From: Toxorhynchites rutilus septentrionalis
Taxonomy: Eukaryota > Arthropoda > Insecta > Diptera > Culicidae
Direction of reading: 5' to 3'
DNA: 64,000 nt
NCBI RefSeq assembly: GCF_029784135.1
Contig: NC_073746.1
Coordinates: forward strand, 166,710,825-166,774,824
Position numbers and translations under genes: made by a program. A model generated the notes under the pieces. It was not told where the DNA came from. It did not search any database and saw nothing but the letters and a program-made list of their open reading frames with translations. Of the stretch, positions 34,843 to 46,570 are shown one piece after another. Position 1 is the first letter of the stretch. Every line of letters begins with the position of its first letter.

Positions 34843-34924
34843 AATGTGATGGCAGGCAGGAGTACCCCCGCTTACTCTTCGATTCACAGAATTATCCTAC
34901 AGATTTCTCATCCGTTGCAAGATC

Positions 34925-36049
34925 ATGAATCCATTGGTGATTGATAACTTCGAAAATCTACTCCAACTGATTCCTCAGTCAAGTTTTATGTCTTTATACC
35001 ATGAGTACCTTACCCACGACGTGCACCCTTCACCAGGCATCTCCAACCAAGTTTGCTTCCCTTACTTTTGCAATTCCTCTGTCATTTTTGATCTGCGACA
35101 AAAAATCCATGCGACAAAAAATCCATGGAATCCCAGATCATCTACGCTCAGATTCTATTCCGCCGATATTTTCGACAGAATATGGGGCATAGTTAGATCT
35201 GATAAAATGTTCTTTACTGACGGTTCATTCATAAACGGGTCCACTGGCTTTGGCATCTTCAATGAAAATTCCAGTGCCTCTTTCAAACTCAAAGATCCTT
35301 GTTCCGTGTATGTTGCTGAACTGGGTGCGATATACTACGCACTGAGGATCATTGAAACATTGCCCATCGACCACTATTTTATTTTTTCAGACAGTCTCAG
35401 CTCATTAGAGGCAATCCGCTCAATGAAGGTTGATAAACGCTCATCTTATTTCCTAACAAGAATAAGACAACTATTGAGTGTTTTGGTCGAAAAATTATTC
35501 AAGATTACCTTAGCATGGGTTCCCTCTCATTGCTCGATTCCGGGGAATGAGAAAGCGGACTCGCTAGCTAAGGTGGGCGCTTTAGAAGGCACTCTTTTTG
35601 AAAGGCAAATTGCTTATATGCAGATTCCTCGTCAGCCCACACTCGTTAGTTGGCAGCGCATGTGGAGTGGAGATGAGTTCGGTCGTTGGTTACACACGAT
35701 TATCCCTAAGGTCTCGACGAGGGCATGGTTCAAGGGATTGAATGTAGGTCGTGATTTCATTCGCGTGATATCTCGGCTTATGTCCAATCACTACAACCTA
35801 AACGCGCATCTCTATCGCATTGGGCTCGCAGCAAACAATCTTTGTGATTGTGGCGATGGCTACCACGACATCGAGCATGTTGTCTGGTCGTGTATCCGGT
35901 TCCATGCTGCTCGCTCTCAGCTCTCTAGAGCACTGAGAGCACAAGGCATACAATCGGATATCCACGTCCGGGATATCTTAGGTAGCCGTGATCCTGATCT
36001 TCTGCTTCATCTATACCTGTTCCTCAGAAACGCCGATGTCAACGTTTAA
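34925..36049 (+). pseudogene. LINE ORF2 C-terminal part with RNase H domain
   Basis: The open frame of 374 codons encodes the C-terminal end of a non-LTR retrotransposon polyprotein. An RNase H domain spans about residues 90-225: MFFTDGSFINGSTGFGIF (first Asp), VYVAELGAIYYAL (Glu), FIFSDSLSSLEAI (Asp), WVPSHCSIPGNEKADSLAKV (His and final Asp). After it comes a Cys/His motif, CDCGDGYHDIEHVVWSC. The layout fits the LOA/I group, such as Lian-type mosquito elements; the exact family is uncertain. All catalytic residues are present, but the endonuclease and reverse transcriptase are missing upstream, so this is a 5'-truncated copy. The true frame probably entered from upstream, so the Met at 34,925 is not a real start. 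Confidence 0.85.
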
Positions 36050-36575
36050 TGATGTTTCCTTCGTTGTGTCCCCGTTTCATATCCCTCCTACCCGATCGAT
36101 AAACTTTTACTTAGTCGCGGCAATACATACGCACACTCTTTACAGACACACGGGCCAAAGGTTGTGCAGTCCACTGATGATTCAACAAGAGCCAAAGGTT
36201 GTACCGCTCATGACAACTATACACGAACTGATGATTGCACCGGCTAGTGACCATTCTATCCTGGATTCCTCGAGTCGAGAAAGACGCACCACGCTAGATA
36301 TGATGTACAGACTAGGGAGGCGTTGCTGATTAATGGTCAGCTGCATCCCAATAGGAAGTATCCCGTGTCGGGCACACGTACAGAGCATTGGAGACAGCAA
36401 CATCCCAATTACGAAAACACTTGTAATACTAACCTCGAGCCAACCGCGAGTAATCGGTTACATATTACTAACTTAGATAATAAGAAAAATTGACAAAGTA
36501 TTGAACTCCCGGCCCCGTGAGGCTAACGCCATATGAGCCTTTATAAAAATATATATTTGGGAAAAAAAAAAGTTC
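36050..36575 (+). mobile_element. LINE 3' UTR and tail
   Basis: Non-coding stretch after the RNase H frame, ending in CCGGCCCCGTGAGGCTAACG, CCATATGAGCC, an ATATAT run and an A-run at about 36,561-36,572. The order suits a LINE 3' UTR and tail. Confidence 0.6.
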
Positions 36576-37433
36576 GATTTCTCAACCTTTTTTCTAATAA
36601 TAAAAAATGTACTATTTAAAATTTTCATAATAAAAACCGCTTACTATCTTGAACTACAATAAGTTGAGCTACAATATTCTTCGAAGAACGGGAATTTCAG
36701 TAGTATGTGGACACAGGAAATGGGCATGTTCCTTAGGGTGATCACATTCCCCCCAGATCCTTTCTCGTTTCTTCAGGAAAACAGTAGATTCAGTTGAGAT
36801 CGAAGAGGATATAATGGATACCTTTACACTTTGAACATCAGTGACAATAGTTTTCTATTGCTACACAAAATAATCCCACATTTGGTATTTTGTTTAGAAA
36901 TTTACCACAAGCGCTGGCGTAATAATAGAAAGCTCTCCATCAGAATCTTAGATACCTTTGGAAGTACAAAAATGATTTATGTGTTAAAAACAATATCGTC
37001 TTCATAAACGATAGAATATTCGTGCCAGACTGTATTCAACTGGCTATATATTGGTCATTTCGAGATTGAAAAAACCAAGCGATAGCCAGAGAACTATTTT
37101 TCTGGCCTGACTTGTCGACAGTCGTGAAAAACAAAATAAGCGCGTTTGAAATATATATAAAATATTCAAAACAGAACATCTAGGAACCATTAATCAATCA
37201 TTAAATTCCTTGAAATTCCGGAATATAAATAAACTTGTCATGATTTACTGTAGTTTTATAGATTTTTTTACGGATTCACATGTTATCAAATCCACCTTGT
37301 ATTGAGCTAACTTTTAATCAATCACCAGATTATTTGGTACATATTAAGACCTTTTTTGGATTATAACACTCACAAATATTGTAAACATCATGCTTGCAAA
37401 CCATTTGTATCAGATTTATATATCTAAATCATG
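36576..37433. other. Anonymous AT-rich DNA
   Basis: No gene or element end could be supported. Confidence 0.3.
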
Positions 37434-37435
37434 TA

Positions 37436-37905
37436 CAGGCAAACCTTTTTTTGTGCGGGGGATAGGGACCGCATAAAAAAGAATCGTGCAAAACTCCACC
37501 AGTAGCTTTAAAAAATCGTGTTCGGTACACATTTTGAAAAAAACTGAAACTTTTTTTGTGCGGTAGATAGGGACCGCATAAAAAAAGTTTCCCCCAAGAA
37601 GATAACTCAAATCCACGCAGTTCACCGCTCAATTTCCTATCGTTTCCCTGCTTTGCGATGGGACAGTTTCCCTTTCCGGTTGCGCGTGGCTGTTTTGTGC
37701 TTTTAGTTGCATGTCCAAAACGTGTTGCTGTTAGAAATCATGTCATGCAAACACTTAAAAAAACTTAGAGCATTTGATGGGAGGAAGGGAATGATTACAG
37801 AAGTGGATAATTGAGACGCAAATATGCTTTTTTCGCACTGAAATGCATATAAACCATCGAAAAAAACTAAATGGACGATAACTTTGTCAAATACGCATCA
37901 TGCAT
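37436..37905 (-). mobile_element. Element V, reverse-oriented copy
   Basis: It starts CAGGCAAACC-TTTTTGTGCG and contains GGGGATAGGGACCGCAT, TTGCGATGGGACAGTTTCCC and AAACCATCGAAAAAAACTAA, the reverse complement of 7,182-7,664. The GTGCGG...GGGACCGC segment is duplicated near 37,556. The far end is degraded. Confidence 0.7.
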
Positions 37906-38104
37906 CATACCTCAACCGCAGTTCAATCGCGTCTGGAATGATATTTCAAGAAGGTAGCTAAATTAATAGTGATTTCAGCAGTATGTTTCGAAACATACTG
38001 AAAAACATAACAGTTTTTCAGTTATTGAATTATTTCATATAAATCTTAGACATTTTACCTTTCGGAAGAAGCGATTTTCATACCACTTCGTTCAGTCGCC
38101 GAAG

Positions 38105-38210
38105 GCTTATTAGCGTTCAAAACCTTGCACTCCAAGTGTCACGCACTAGTTTCCGAAACGTTGAATTTAAACTCCTCTACAGAAACGAAAGACGTAGTCT
38201 ATATTGCCAA
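38105..38210 (+). repeat. Family U end fragment
   Basis: GCGTTCAAAACCTTGCACTC, GTTTCCGAAAC and GAAACGAAAGACGTAGT correspond to the end of the family U copy at about 47,165-47,255. Confidence 0.55.
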
Positions 38211-38259
38211 TGGATGTATGAGAAAAAAATGACCTTCGATTTTTTATTTCTTAAAAATT

Positions 38260-38790
38260 TTGATTCCCACAAAAAATACCCTATGCAAAATAGCAGCTCA
38301 ATCGGACTTTAATTACGCACAGCCGTCAGAGTTTGAGCTTTTTGAACCCCTAAAAATCACCCAAGAAGGGGGTACACCAAATCGGTGTTATCAAATTTTT
38401 TTTCCGATGCCAAATGTCTTTAAATTGCATGTTACACCAAGATCTACTGTCATATCGAAAAATTTGTTTTGTTCAAAATCGACACTCTGGGACTTGTTTT
38501 TTTTTCAGGGTGCGAGGCAAAACGTATGGTTTAAGATGCAAATGAAAATCGATTTTTCATACGAGAATTCCTGCCCTAAGCAAAATATTAGCTCAATCGG
38601 ACTTCATTTACTAGTGTCGCAGACGTCAAAATGTGAGTTTTTTGAAAACCAAAAAATCACCCATATGATTTACATGAAATCGGGGTTTTAAAAAAAAAAA
38701 TTGGATTACAAATGTCTTAGAACCGCATGAAATGTCGAGATTTACTGTCATCTCGAAATTTTGTTTTCGTCAAAAATAGACTTTTTGGTA
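38260..38790 (+). repeat. Two direct repeat units of about 300 bp
   Basis: CAAAATA-CAGCTCAATCGGACTT, followed by GAG-TTTTTGAA and AAAATCACCCA, occurs at about 38,284 and 38,581. A related segment (AGCTCAATCGGACATGGTTT) lies at 18,238. The 143-codon open frame across it has no recognisable motif and is probably chance. Confidence 0.5.
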
Positions 38791-38859
38791 CTTTTTTTAA
38801 TTTTTTTATTGACATTAGAGACCCGTTCCACTATATGTTATTTGGGTCTTTTAAGTCTA

Positions 38860-39319
38860 AATATTACAATTCAGTTAATTTACAATTCATATTTTCGTAT
38901 CATATTTCTGTATAAATTCCAATTTTCCTCAGAAACTCCATGATGCTTTTGATTCGATCCTCTCCATCTGCTAGAGCTTCTCGCATATTTGCTCGTAATC
39001 CCGTACTCCTACGTTCGTATTCTAAACCAGGACACTCAACTATAATGTGCTTTACGATCAATCATCCACTACACCACCGACAATTCGGGGCATCTCCCCT
39101 TTCGAGCAAGTACTGATGTGTAAGTAGCGTGTGACCTATACGCAATCGAGTAACATCACATCACATTTTCTTTTCTTGTCTTTGCTGTCACTGTAAAGGG
39201 TAAAACCGTTTTTTTAACTTCTCTCAGCTTGTTCTCCCTCACAGCATCCCATTCTGCCTGCCAGCTCCAGGTGATTCGTCTCTTTATATGGGTTTTAACT
39301 TCCCGAATATCAACCGCAA
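38860..39319 (-). pseudogene. I-group LINE C-terminal fragment (split, part 2)
   Basis: On the minus strand a degraded frame reads DIREVKTHIKRRITWSWQAE, then the segment LRIGHTLLTHQYLLERGDAP, the Cys motif NCRWC, and IVKHIIVECPGLEYERR, ending MEFLRKIGIYTEI and a stop near 38,913. This is the typical C-terminus after RNase H in I-group LINEs. A stop follows the Cys motif and another lies after KENVM. Its upstream part, the RNase H domain, lies at 43,832-44,126; LINE A is inserted between. Confidence 0.75.
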
Positions 39320-39683
39320 TGGATCAGTCGACTGTATGGTTCAGTGAAGCAACGCGGCGGGGGAGTTTTGATTGCAGTTAAAGTCTCTATGAATTGTAGT
39401 TCGGTTACTCTGGAAGACTGCAGTAATCTCGAACAAGCCGTCGTTCGCTTAAAGCTCTTGAACTCAACGATCTACGTATGCGGAATTTACCTCCGACCCA
39501 ACTCGCAACCGTCGTTGTATTCTGCACATTCCGAGGCAATTCAACAGCTTCGCGAACGTATCTCGGATTCTGACAAGATTGTCGTAGTCGGCGATTACAA
39601 TCTACCTCGTCTAATATGGGAGAAAGACGACGATGTCAAGGGTTTGCTGCCATCAAACGCATCCTCTGAACAAGAGATCGTGC
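39134..39683 (+). repeat. Source segment of a 550-bp local duplication
   Basis: This segment recurs at 40,857-41,406, offset by exactly 1,723 bp. I found one difference, T at 39,182 against C at 40,905. It spans the junction between the I-group fragment and LINE A, so the second copy must derive from this particular locus. Confidence 0.95.
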
Positions 39684-40860
39684 TAATCGAAACCTTGGTT
39701 GCTTCGGGTTTACACCAAATCAATAGCCTGTTGAATTCAAATGGTCGGATACTTGATCTAGCATTCGTGGACGAGCCAAGTGACGTTGAATTGATTGAAC
39801 CGCCTTCAGCTCTCCTCAAACTCGACAACCACCACATGCCGTTCGTTCTTCGTATTGATGTTGACGACTTTCTTATGCAGTTTCCTGGAAGCCTGAACGA
39901 CACTGACAAATACGATTTTCGACGATGCGACTATGCGGAGCTGAACACTGCAATTTCCGCTGTTAACTGGGACATGATTTTCAACGGCCTTGACACAGAC
40001 GAAATGGTATGTTCATTTTATGACAAAGTGTATAAAATTTTGGATCAGTTAGTTCCGCGTAGACGGTGCAGACAGCATTCTCACAAGCATCCTTGGTGGA
40101 CATCCGAGCTGCAACAACTTCGCAACGTTGTTCGAAAATCTCGGAAACGCTTTTTCCGAGTAAGGACAGATGATAATCGCAATCATCTTCGTTCAATTGA
40201 AACCTTGTACAACGAATGCCAGATTGCATCGTTTCGTGATTACATTGCTCACTTGGAGATGACCGCGAAGCAAAATCCCTCTGCTTTTTGGATGCACGTT
40301 CGCAATCGTAAACGGTGTAAGCAATTCCCCGCTGAGATGACGTTAAGGGACAAGACTGCTGATTCTCCGAACGGTGTAGCTAATTTGTTCGCTGATTTTT
40401 TCGAAAGTGTGTATAGCACTAACTCACCAGCTTTTTCACCTGTCAGCATCAGAGACTGCCCTACGTTGAATGTGAATCTACCACTTTTCAACATAACGCA
40501 ATTCGAAATTTGGACTATTTTGAATAAACTCGACGCTTCCAAGGGACCCGGGAGCGACAATCTTCCACCGTTGTTCCTGAAGGAATGTGCGGAGTCTCTG
40601 AAAAAGCCACTGTCAACGATTTTCAATAAGTCGCTTCGTCACAGTGTTTTCCCGAAGCTATGGAAGACAGCTTCTATCTGCCCGATATTTAAAACAGATT
40701 CGAATCACCTCGTGGAAAATTACCGTGGTATCTCCATTTTGTGTTGCCTGGCGAAAGTGTTAGAGGAATTAGTGCATAACGTTCTCTATTCAGCATCCCG
40801 AACAACTATCTCCGAATTTCAACATGGATTCGTAAAGAAGCGGTCAACCACAACAAACCT
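39320..40860 (+). pseudogene. LINE A, 5' part: endonuclease and start of RT
   Basis: Non-LTR retrotransposon ORF2, 5'-truncated. The apurinic-like endonuclease, which nicks target DNA, is recognisable by RGGGVLIAVKV, IYVCGIYLRP, VVVGDYNLP (catalytic Asp/Asn), RILDLAFVD and LDNHHMPF (catalytic His). A linker follows (WWTSELQQLRNVVRKSRKRF), then the first reverse transcriptase blocks: KGPGSDNLPPLFLKECAE, LWKTASICPIFK, ENYRGISIL and HGFVKKRSTTTN. The frame is diverted at 40,860 by the chimeric insertion and resumes in frame at 42,636. The first 70-80 residues of the endonuclease are missing, and no credible start codon remains. The Jockey-like clade assignment is tentative. Confidence 0.85.
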
Positions 40861-41406
40861 ATACGCAATCGAGTAACATCACATCACATTTTCTTTTCTT
40901 GTCTCTGCTGTCACTGTAAAGGGTAAAACCGTTTTTTTAACTTCTCTCAGCTTGTTCTCCCTCACAGCATCCCATTCTGCCTGCCAGCTCCAGGTGATTC
41001 GTCTCTTTATATGGGTTTTAACTTCCCGAATATCAACCGCAATGGATCAGTCGACTGTATGGTTCAGTGAAGCAACGCGGCGGGGGAGTTTTGATTGCAG
41101 TTAAAGTCTCTATGAATTGTAGTTCGGTTACTCTGGAAGACTGCAGTAATCTCGAACAAGCCGTCGTTCGCTTAAAGCTCTTGAACTCAACGATCTACGT
41201 ATGCGGAATTTACCTCCGACCCAACTCGCAACCGTCGTTGTATTCTGCACATTCCGAGGCAATTCAACAGCTTCGCGAACGTATCTCGGATTCTGACAAG
41301 ATTGTCGTAGTCGGCGATTACAATCTACCTCGTCTAATATGGGAGAAAGACGACGATGTCAAGGGTTTGCTGCCATCAAACGCATCCTCTGAACAAGAGA
41401 TCGTGC

Positions 41407-42288
41407 AATGATATCGGTAATCTGCCATTGATAGGAACTGCTAGACTGTTTGCTGACGACACAGCATTGTTTTATCCATGCTCTGACTCCAGAACCGTCG
41501 TAACAAATATAGAAAATGATCTGACTGTTCTTTGTAGGTATTTTCAACAAAATCTGTTGTCACTAAATTTGTCAAAAACTAAATACATGTTCTTCCATTC
41601 ACCAAGGAAAAAAATCTTCGCTTGTCCCGACCCAAAGTTTGAGAATGTCTCGATTGACAAGGTGAACCATTTTAAATACCTTGGAATACATTTAGATACA
41701 GGTTTATCATGGACACAACAAATAAATTCTTTAGAAAGAAAAATCTCCTCACTTTGTGGTATATTGAAAAGAGTATCCTACTTTGTATCACAGAGACCGT
41801 TGAAAAATTTTTATTTTGCATGTATTCACTCATTACTGCAATATGGAATAGTGGTTTGGGGACACGCATGTAAAACGAAACTTAAAAAACTACAAGTGTT
41901 GCAAAATAGGTGTCTGAAAATAATATACAAACTACCAATCCTCCATCCAACGTTAGACTTATATTCCGACGATTCTCATAAAATACTGCCTCTTCTTGGA
42001 CTACGCGAATTTCAGACTATCAAACTTATCCACAGCGTTATTAATGACAATGATATTCACCATAACTTGACAATACCTATAGTAAATCATCAACACATCA
42101 CACGACAAGCACAAAATTTAATGCGAAGTAGAGCAACAACTAATGTTGGTCAGCAACGCATTCTGTTTTATGGACCATCTCGTTTTAATGCCTTGCCATC
42201 TGAAATTCGAACTATCACACGTTCTGATAATTTTAAAAAGAAATTAAAACAATATCTCAAATCAATGACCAATGTTTTCGTATTATAG
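41407..42288 (+). pseudogene. LINE B reverse transcriptase, C-terminal part
   Basis: The open frame encodes the C-terminal half of a reverse transcriptase different from LINE A. TARLFADDTALFYPC holds the catalytic Asp-Asp pair, followed by LSLNLSKTKYMFF, VNHFKYLGIHLDTGLSW, LLQYGIVVWG and LQVLQNRCLKIIYKLPILH, to a stop at 42,288. The upstream RT motif blocks and endonuclease are absent, replaced abruptly at 41,406 by copied LINE A DNA. There is no RNase H. It looks CR1/L2-like or related, but the clade is uncertain. The frame is undamaged over about 290 codons, which suggests recent insertion. Confidence 0.85.
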
Positions 42289-42584
42289 ATCGATCAACCA
42301 CAATAATCCATGTATCGTTGTATGCTTGCCAGTACCCTATTTTGAGAAATTAATGTTCCATGTTTTGTTTTTTTTTTTCTCTATTTTATGTTTCTCCTCT
42401 TATATGGATCCCTTAAAAGAAAAATTTTTTTTTTTCACTGGGGTCCATACATTTTTGTTCTTCATGTTTTTGTCCACTCACCTCGTTTCTAAATGTTTGT
42501 TTATGTCCTTTTTTTTTTTAATAACTGGAGCCCAACTCTAGGATCCTCAAGTCAGAGTATCTTCGAGATGGGGGTGAGTGGAGG

Positions 42585-42635
<51 letters not shown>
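42289..42635 (+). mobile_element. LINE B 3' UTR and poly(A) tail
   Basis: T-rich 3' UTR ending in GTGGAGGGTTTA and an A-run of about 40 (to 42,632). The run is immediately followed by CCTCATGGCG, where LINE A resumes. Confidence 0.85.
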
Positions 42636-43782
42636 CATGGCGTTCACCAGCTTTATATCGTCTGAAATTGAGAAAAAGCAACAAGTAGACGCCATTTATT
42701 TCGATTTCTCGAAAGCGTTCGACAAAGTACCTCACGACCTCGCCATTACGAAACTTCGTCACCTGGGTTTCCCTCACTGGATCACAGAGTGGTTGCGTTC
42801 CTATCTGACTGAACGTAAGGCGTTCGTCAATATCAACGGTTCGCATTCTCGTGTGTTCCAAATTACATCCGGTGTGCCACAGGGCAGCGTGCTGGGGCCA
42901 CTAATTTTCGTGCTGTTCGTGAACGATCTGTGCTTCCGATTGAAATCACGAAAGCTGCTTTACGCCGACGACCTGAAGATTTACAGATCCGTCGCATCTC
43001 ACCTCGATTGCTGTGCACTTCAGGCCGATATTGATGAATTGCAAAAATGGTGCGTTGAGAACGGTATGGAGCTAAACGTGAAAAAGTGTAAGTCTATCGC
43101 ATTTTCTCGCCGACAATCACGAATCGAATTCATGTACTCAATCGGGTCCGTACCCCTGGAGTGTGTTCTTTCCATCCGCGATCTCGGTGTGACCATCGAC
43201 AACAAGCTTCGATTCAACGAACACATCAACCTAACAACTACCAAAGCGTTCTCAGTCCTAGGATTTGTTCGACGTAGTACCAGCAACTTCCAGGATATCT
43301 ACGCCATGAAGACACTATACTGCTCATTAGTTCGTAGTATCTTGGAGTATGCGGTATGTGTGTGGGCTCCATTTCACACAACCCAAACAATCCGAATGGA
43401 GAGAGTGCAACGCAGCTTCATTCGTTACGCCCTTCGCTCATTACCGTGGTCTGACCCAACGAACATGCCCGATTATGAAAGCCGTTGTAGACTTATCGCT
43501 CTCGAAACGCTTGCCTCCAGACGATCCAATCTACAACGGGTTTTTGTCTTTGATTTGATTTCGGGAAACATCGACTGTCCATCTTTGTTGTCCAGTGTTT
43601 CGTTTTATGCACCTTCCCGTCAACTTCGTAAGCGTGACTTACTGTTCATTAGACGACATAGAACCTCTTATGGTCTCAATAATCCGTTGGATGTTTGTTT
43701 TCGTTTGTTCAACAGTGTTTGTGATGTATTTGAATTTGACATGTCTAAAAATGTATTTAAAAATAGGATTAAGGGCTATTAG
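42636..43782 (+). pseudogene. LINE A, 3' part: reverse transcriptase
   Basis: Continuation of the LINE A ORF2 after the chimeric insertion. Reverse transcriptase motifs in order: AIYFDFSKAFDKVPHD (motif A, catalytic Asp), GVPQGSVLGPLIFVLFVNDL (motif B), KLLYADDLKIY (motif C, catalytic Asp-Asp), IRDLGVTIDNKLRF, then a C-terminal region with SILEYAVCVWAP, YESRCRLIALETLASRR and a stop at 43,782. No RNase H follows. The frame is clean for about 380 codons, so the copy was young when it was interrupted. It ends near 43,830 with an AAATAAATAAG tail rather than a long A-run. Confidence 0.88.
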
Positions 43783-43831
43783 GTTAAGATCAGTCTGTGG
43801 AATCGTTTTATAACATTCGAGACGTTGCAAA

Positions 43832-44126
43832 TAAATAAGTCTTTCGCCTCTTGGTCAGCAAGCTCGTTGCCTGGTATACCAATATGACTCGGTATCCAGC
43901 AAAACGTGACATCTTTCCCATTATCGAAACATGTATTGTAAAGTGTTTCCATGCAGTCTCTCCATTTCGTCCTTATTCTGTAGCTTCCGAGCGAAGTTAT
44001 TACACTGAGCGAATCTGTGCAAATAAGGTACGCTCCAGTCCCCTCTTTATTCTTTACTCGTAGTAAAGCCTCTTTAGTTTTTCGAAATAACAGTGAATCT
44101 CGACGTTTCATGCAATTTGAAGACAT
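43832..44126 (-). pseudogene. I-group LINE RNase H fragment (split, part 1)
   Basis: On the minus strand the frame encodes the second half of an RNase H domain: GAYLICTDSLSVITSLG (catalytic Asp) and FCWIPSHIGIPGNELADQEA (His and final Asp). It is upstream, in minus-strand order, of the C-terminal fragment at 38,860-39,319. LINE A was inserted between them in the opposite orientation. The N-terminal side is truncated. Confidence 0.8.
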
Positions 44127-44215
44127 TTGGTATCAACATATTATTTTTGAAACCTCCGATTTCATGTACTACCCCCTTGGGTAATTTTTCGAGTTTCAAA
44201 AAACTCAAACTTTGA

Positions 44216-44603
44216 CGGATGTGCGACGAATCAAAAGTTAAGCTGTTTAACCGAAGGCAGTTTCAGTTGTGGCGCAGATCGGGTGAGGAGCTTCAGGAGA
44301 GCCACATCCAAGGCACGATGAAGCATGAAGAAGGAATGAAGTGATGATCTCGTGGGGTGTAATGGGAAGCCTCGTGAAAATCGACGGAATAACAACGGCA
44401 GATTCATATATCAACATCTTGCGGAAAGATCTGGAAGTATTGCTGATCCATACGGATCTTCAAAGAAAATTTCTATTTCAACGGGACATCGTCCCGAAGC
44501 ATACTGCCATAAAGACTAAGGCTTTCTTCCGATCTTATCGGATCAAATCGCTGGAATGGTATCCACAAAGCACGAACTACAACCCCATCAAGAAAGTGTA
44601 GGT
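44216..44603 (+). pseudogene. Tc1-like transposase remnant
   Basis: Plus-strand pieces of a Tc1-family transposase: CDESKVKLF (first catalytic Asp region), QFQLWRRSGEELQES, HIQGTMKHEEGM, then in a shifted frame VMISWGVMGSLVKIDGI (equivalent to VMVWGC), FLFQRDIVPKHTAIKT (second Asp) and SLEWYPQSTNYNPIKKV. The last block is equivalent to WPAQSPDLNPIEN, with the third catalytic residue changed to Lys. Frameshift and substitutions make it inactive. No inverted ends were found. Confidence 0.8.
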
Positions 44604-44619
44604 GATTCTCGATTTCAAG

Positions 44620-46555
44620 GTTAGAAAACTAGTGTTACAAATGCTGGAATCCTTGCATCTATAAAACCAGCAGATACGTTAATTATTAGAATGATTTTCT
44701 TTTCTTTAATTTAACTTTTCTGGAATCAAAATTAAGTGTGCACTCTTTTTGTAATTTTTTTTTTCTATATAAATTCTTTTCTCCATGTAAAACTCTTTTT
44801 CTAGTATTCCATAAGTGAAACATTCAATTTGAACCACATGTTTGAAAGAAATCCGAGAAAAAATATGAGCAGGCACTTTATTTCGCTTATCGTTGTAGTT
44901 TATCGAATGGAGTTGCGGTGAATTACAGCATAAATCTTTCTCATCTGTATTTTTTCTTCAAAAAATCTGTACCATCGAAAATATTAATTGTAGTGAAAAA
45001 AACTGTTTTTATGGCATAGAAAAATACTCATTTTTATACTACAAAATATTATATTCACTTGACAACTTTGTATCTACATTTACTAACCGCAAATACTACA
45101 TTTATTGTAAACGTACATTAACATTTATAAGCCTCGAACCGTGATGTTGCTCATTTCATCTTGAAATTGCGATCATTGTATAGTTGCTGAGCCAATTTGG
45201 AAGCTAATTCCCATTTTGATTAAATTTTAAAAAAAATCGATTGACGGTGGCAAAGCAGTGAGGCATAGTGAGAACGTTAGAAATAAGATATTGAAGCGCA
45301 GAAAATACGAGCGAACCATCAATTCTTTTTAGGCATTCAATTTTTGACCACCCATCCTACACATGTTCCTTTTTCTGAAACTGTGATTTCCTTCGGAAGC
45401 AATTTTATTTTTGGGGTACGGAATTCGTTCTCCACATCTTGTAAATTCCCATCGTATAAATCCAGGGTTCTAATAACACTAATACAACGCTTAAAGAGAG
45501 AACAGGACAATAACAGAAGCATGCATGATGCACAAATCTGTTCTTCACATCAAGCTTCATAAATACTTTTTGTTTTGTTTTCATTCGTACTAAGAGATGC
45601 ATCTCTAGTGATTTCAAGTAATACCACTGTGCAAAAAAGTAAGAAATTTCACACGCGAAAAAATTTGTACCAATCTGTACCTCAAGACAAAAATCTGTAA
45701 CCTGTACCGTGCAGAATCATCATGAAAAATAACGAAAAAACTGTACTTTTCCAGATAAATCTGTACGTGTGACATTGGCATCCCAAATGAAGATGACGGA
45801 ACTAGAAGATTAATGGTTACACTCGAGTTCCAAATTAATATTTACTCACTAGAAAAAACTCAAATAGTTTTTATTTTTGTTCAATAAATTCCAATAGTTG
45901 CAATTATAAGAAATTTTTATTAATCTATACAAAGGAAAAAAAAAACAGTTTTATCCGATAAAATTATTTCACCCTCGAAATAGAATTAATACCGGAAGCA
46001 GTAACTGTAAACAACACAGACCGACAAGCTATGGATTCTAAATTTAGGTTGTTTTCGAATATCTCAAACGATGAATAAAAACAGCACAGGTCCTATTTTT
46101 TAGGATTAATCGGAATTCCCTAAACGAAAGACCCGTACGCTTCGAATAGAAAGAAAATTTGAGGAAATTTTCATCAATAACTCGAACGTAAATTGAATCC
46201 TTGAACGAAATCCCACCGATAAGCATTTTTCGACGCACCCACATCCGACAACGATAATCCTTCTCAGGCAAATTTTTCAGCCTTAACCACTCAACCACTT
46301 CAGGCAAATCCGGACCAGATAAATCGAACAAACCCCATCCATCTAGTTAGTGTGTTTCCGGTACACTTTCCTCTCCGCGTTCCTTACTGATGGGAGCACC
46401 AAAATCGGCATTCTGTTCATCAACATGGTATAGCCCCTGTCATCGCATTCGTTTGCGTTCGGAACCATCGGCGAGTAGTTTTTGTCCCGGTTTTGACTGG
46501 AAGCATTACCCCACCTTTCTTCTTCCTACAAACAAACCAATCTAGTTTTGAGTGT
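44620..46555. other. Anonymous AT-rich DNA
   Basis: No gene could be supported. A minus-strand frame of 95 codons at 46,044-46,331 has ordinary-looking composition but no motif I recognise; it might be a decayed element fragment. Confidence 0.3.
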
Positions 46556-46570
46556 GTGTTGTCCGAAAAA

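Larger units (their letters stand above)
40861..42635 (+). mobile_element. Chimeric LINE insertion (copied local DNA + LINE B + poly(A))
   Basis: The insertion splits LINE A between its codons for TTTN and LMAF; the frame is restored exactly when 40,861-42,635 is removed. From 5' to 3' it has a copy of 39,138-39,683, then an unrelated LINE 3' part (41,407 onward), then a 3' UTR and an A-run of about 40 at 42,592-42,632. AACCT occurs on both sides, consistent with a short target duplication partly hidden in the A-run. The 5' junction shares ACCT with the copied template. Confidence 0.85.

Noticed and set aside
38260..38691. Open frame of 143 codons
   Set aside because: It spans two direct repeat units of about 300 bp and shows no known motif; the repeat explains its presence.
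39344..39346. Start codon for LINE A at this GTG
   Set aside because: It is an internal position of a 5'-truncated endonuclease domain; the residues before it belong to the same domain or the truncation junction.
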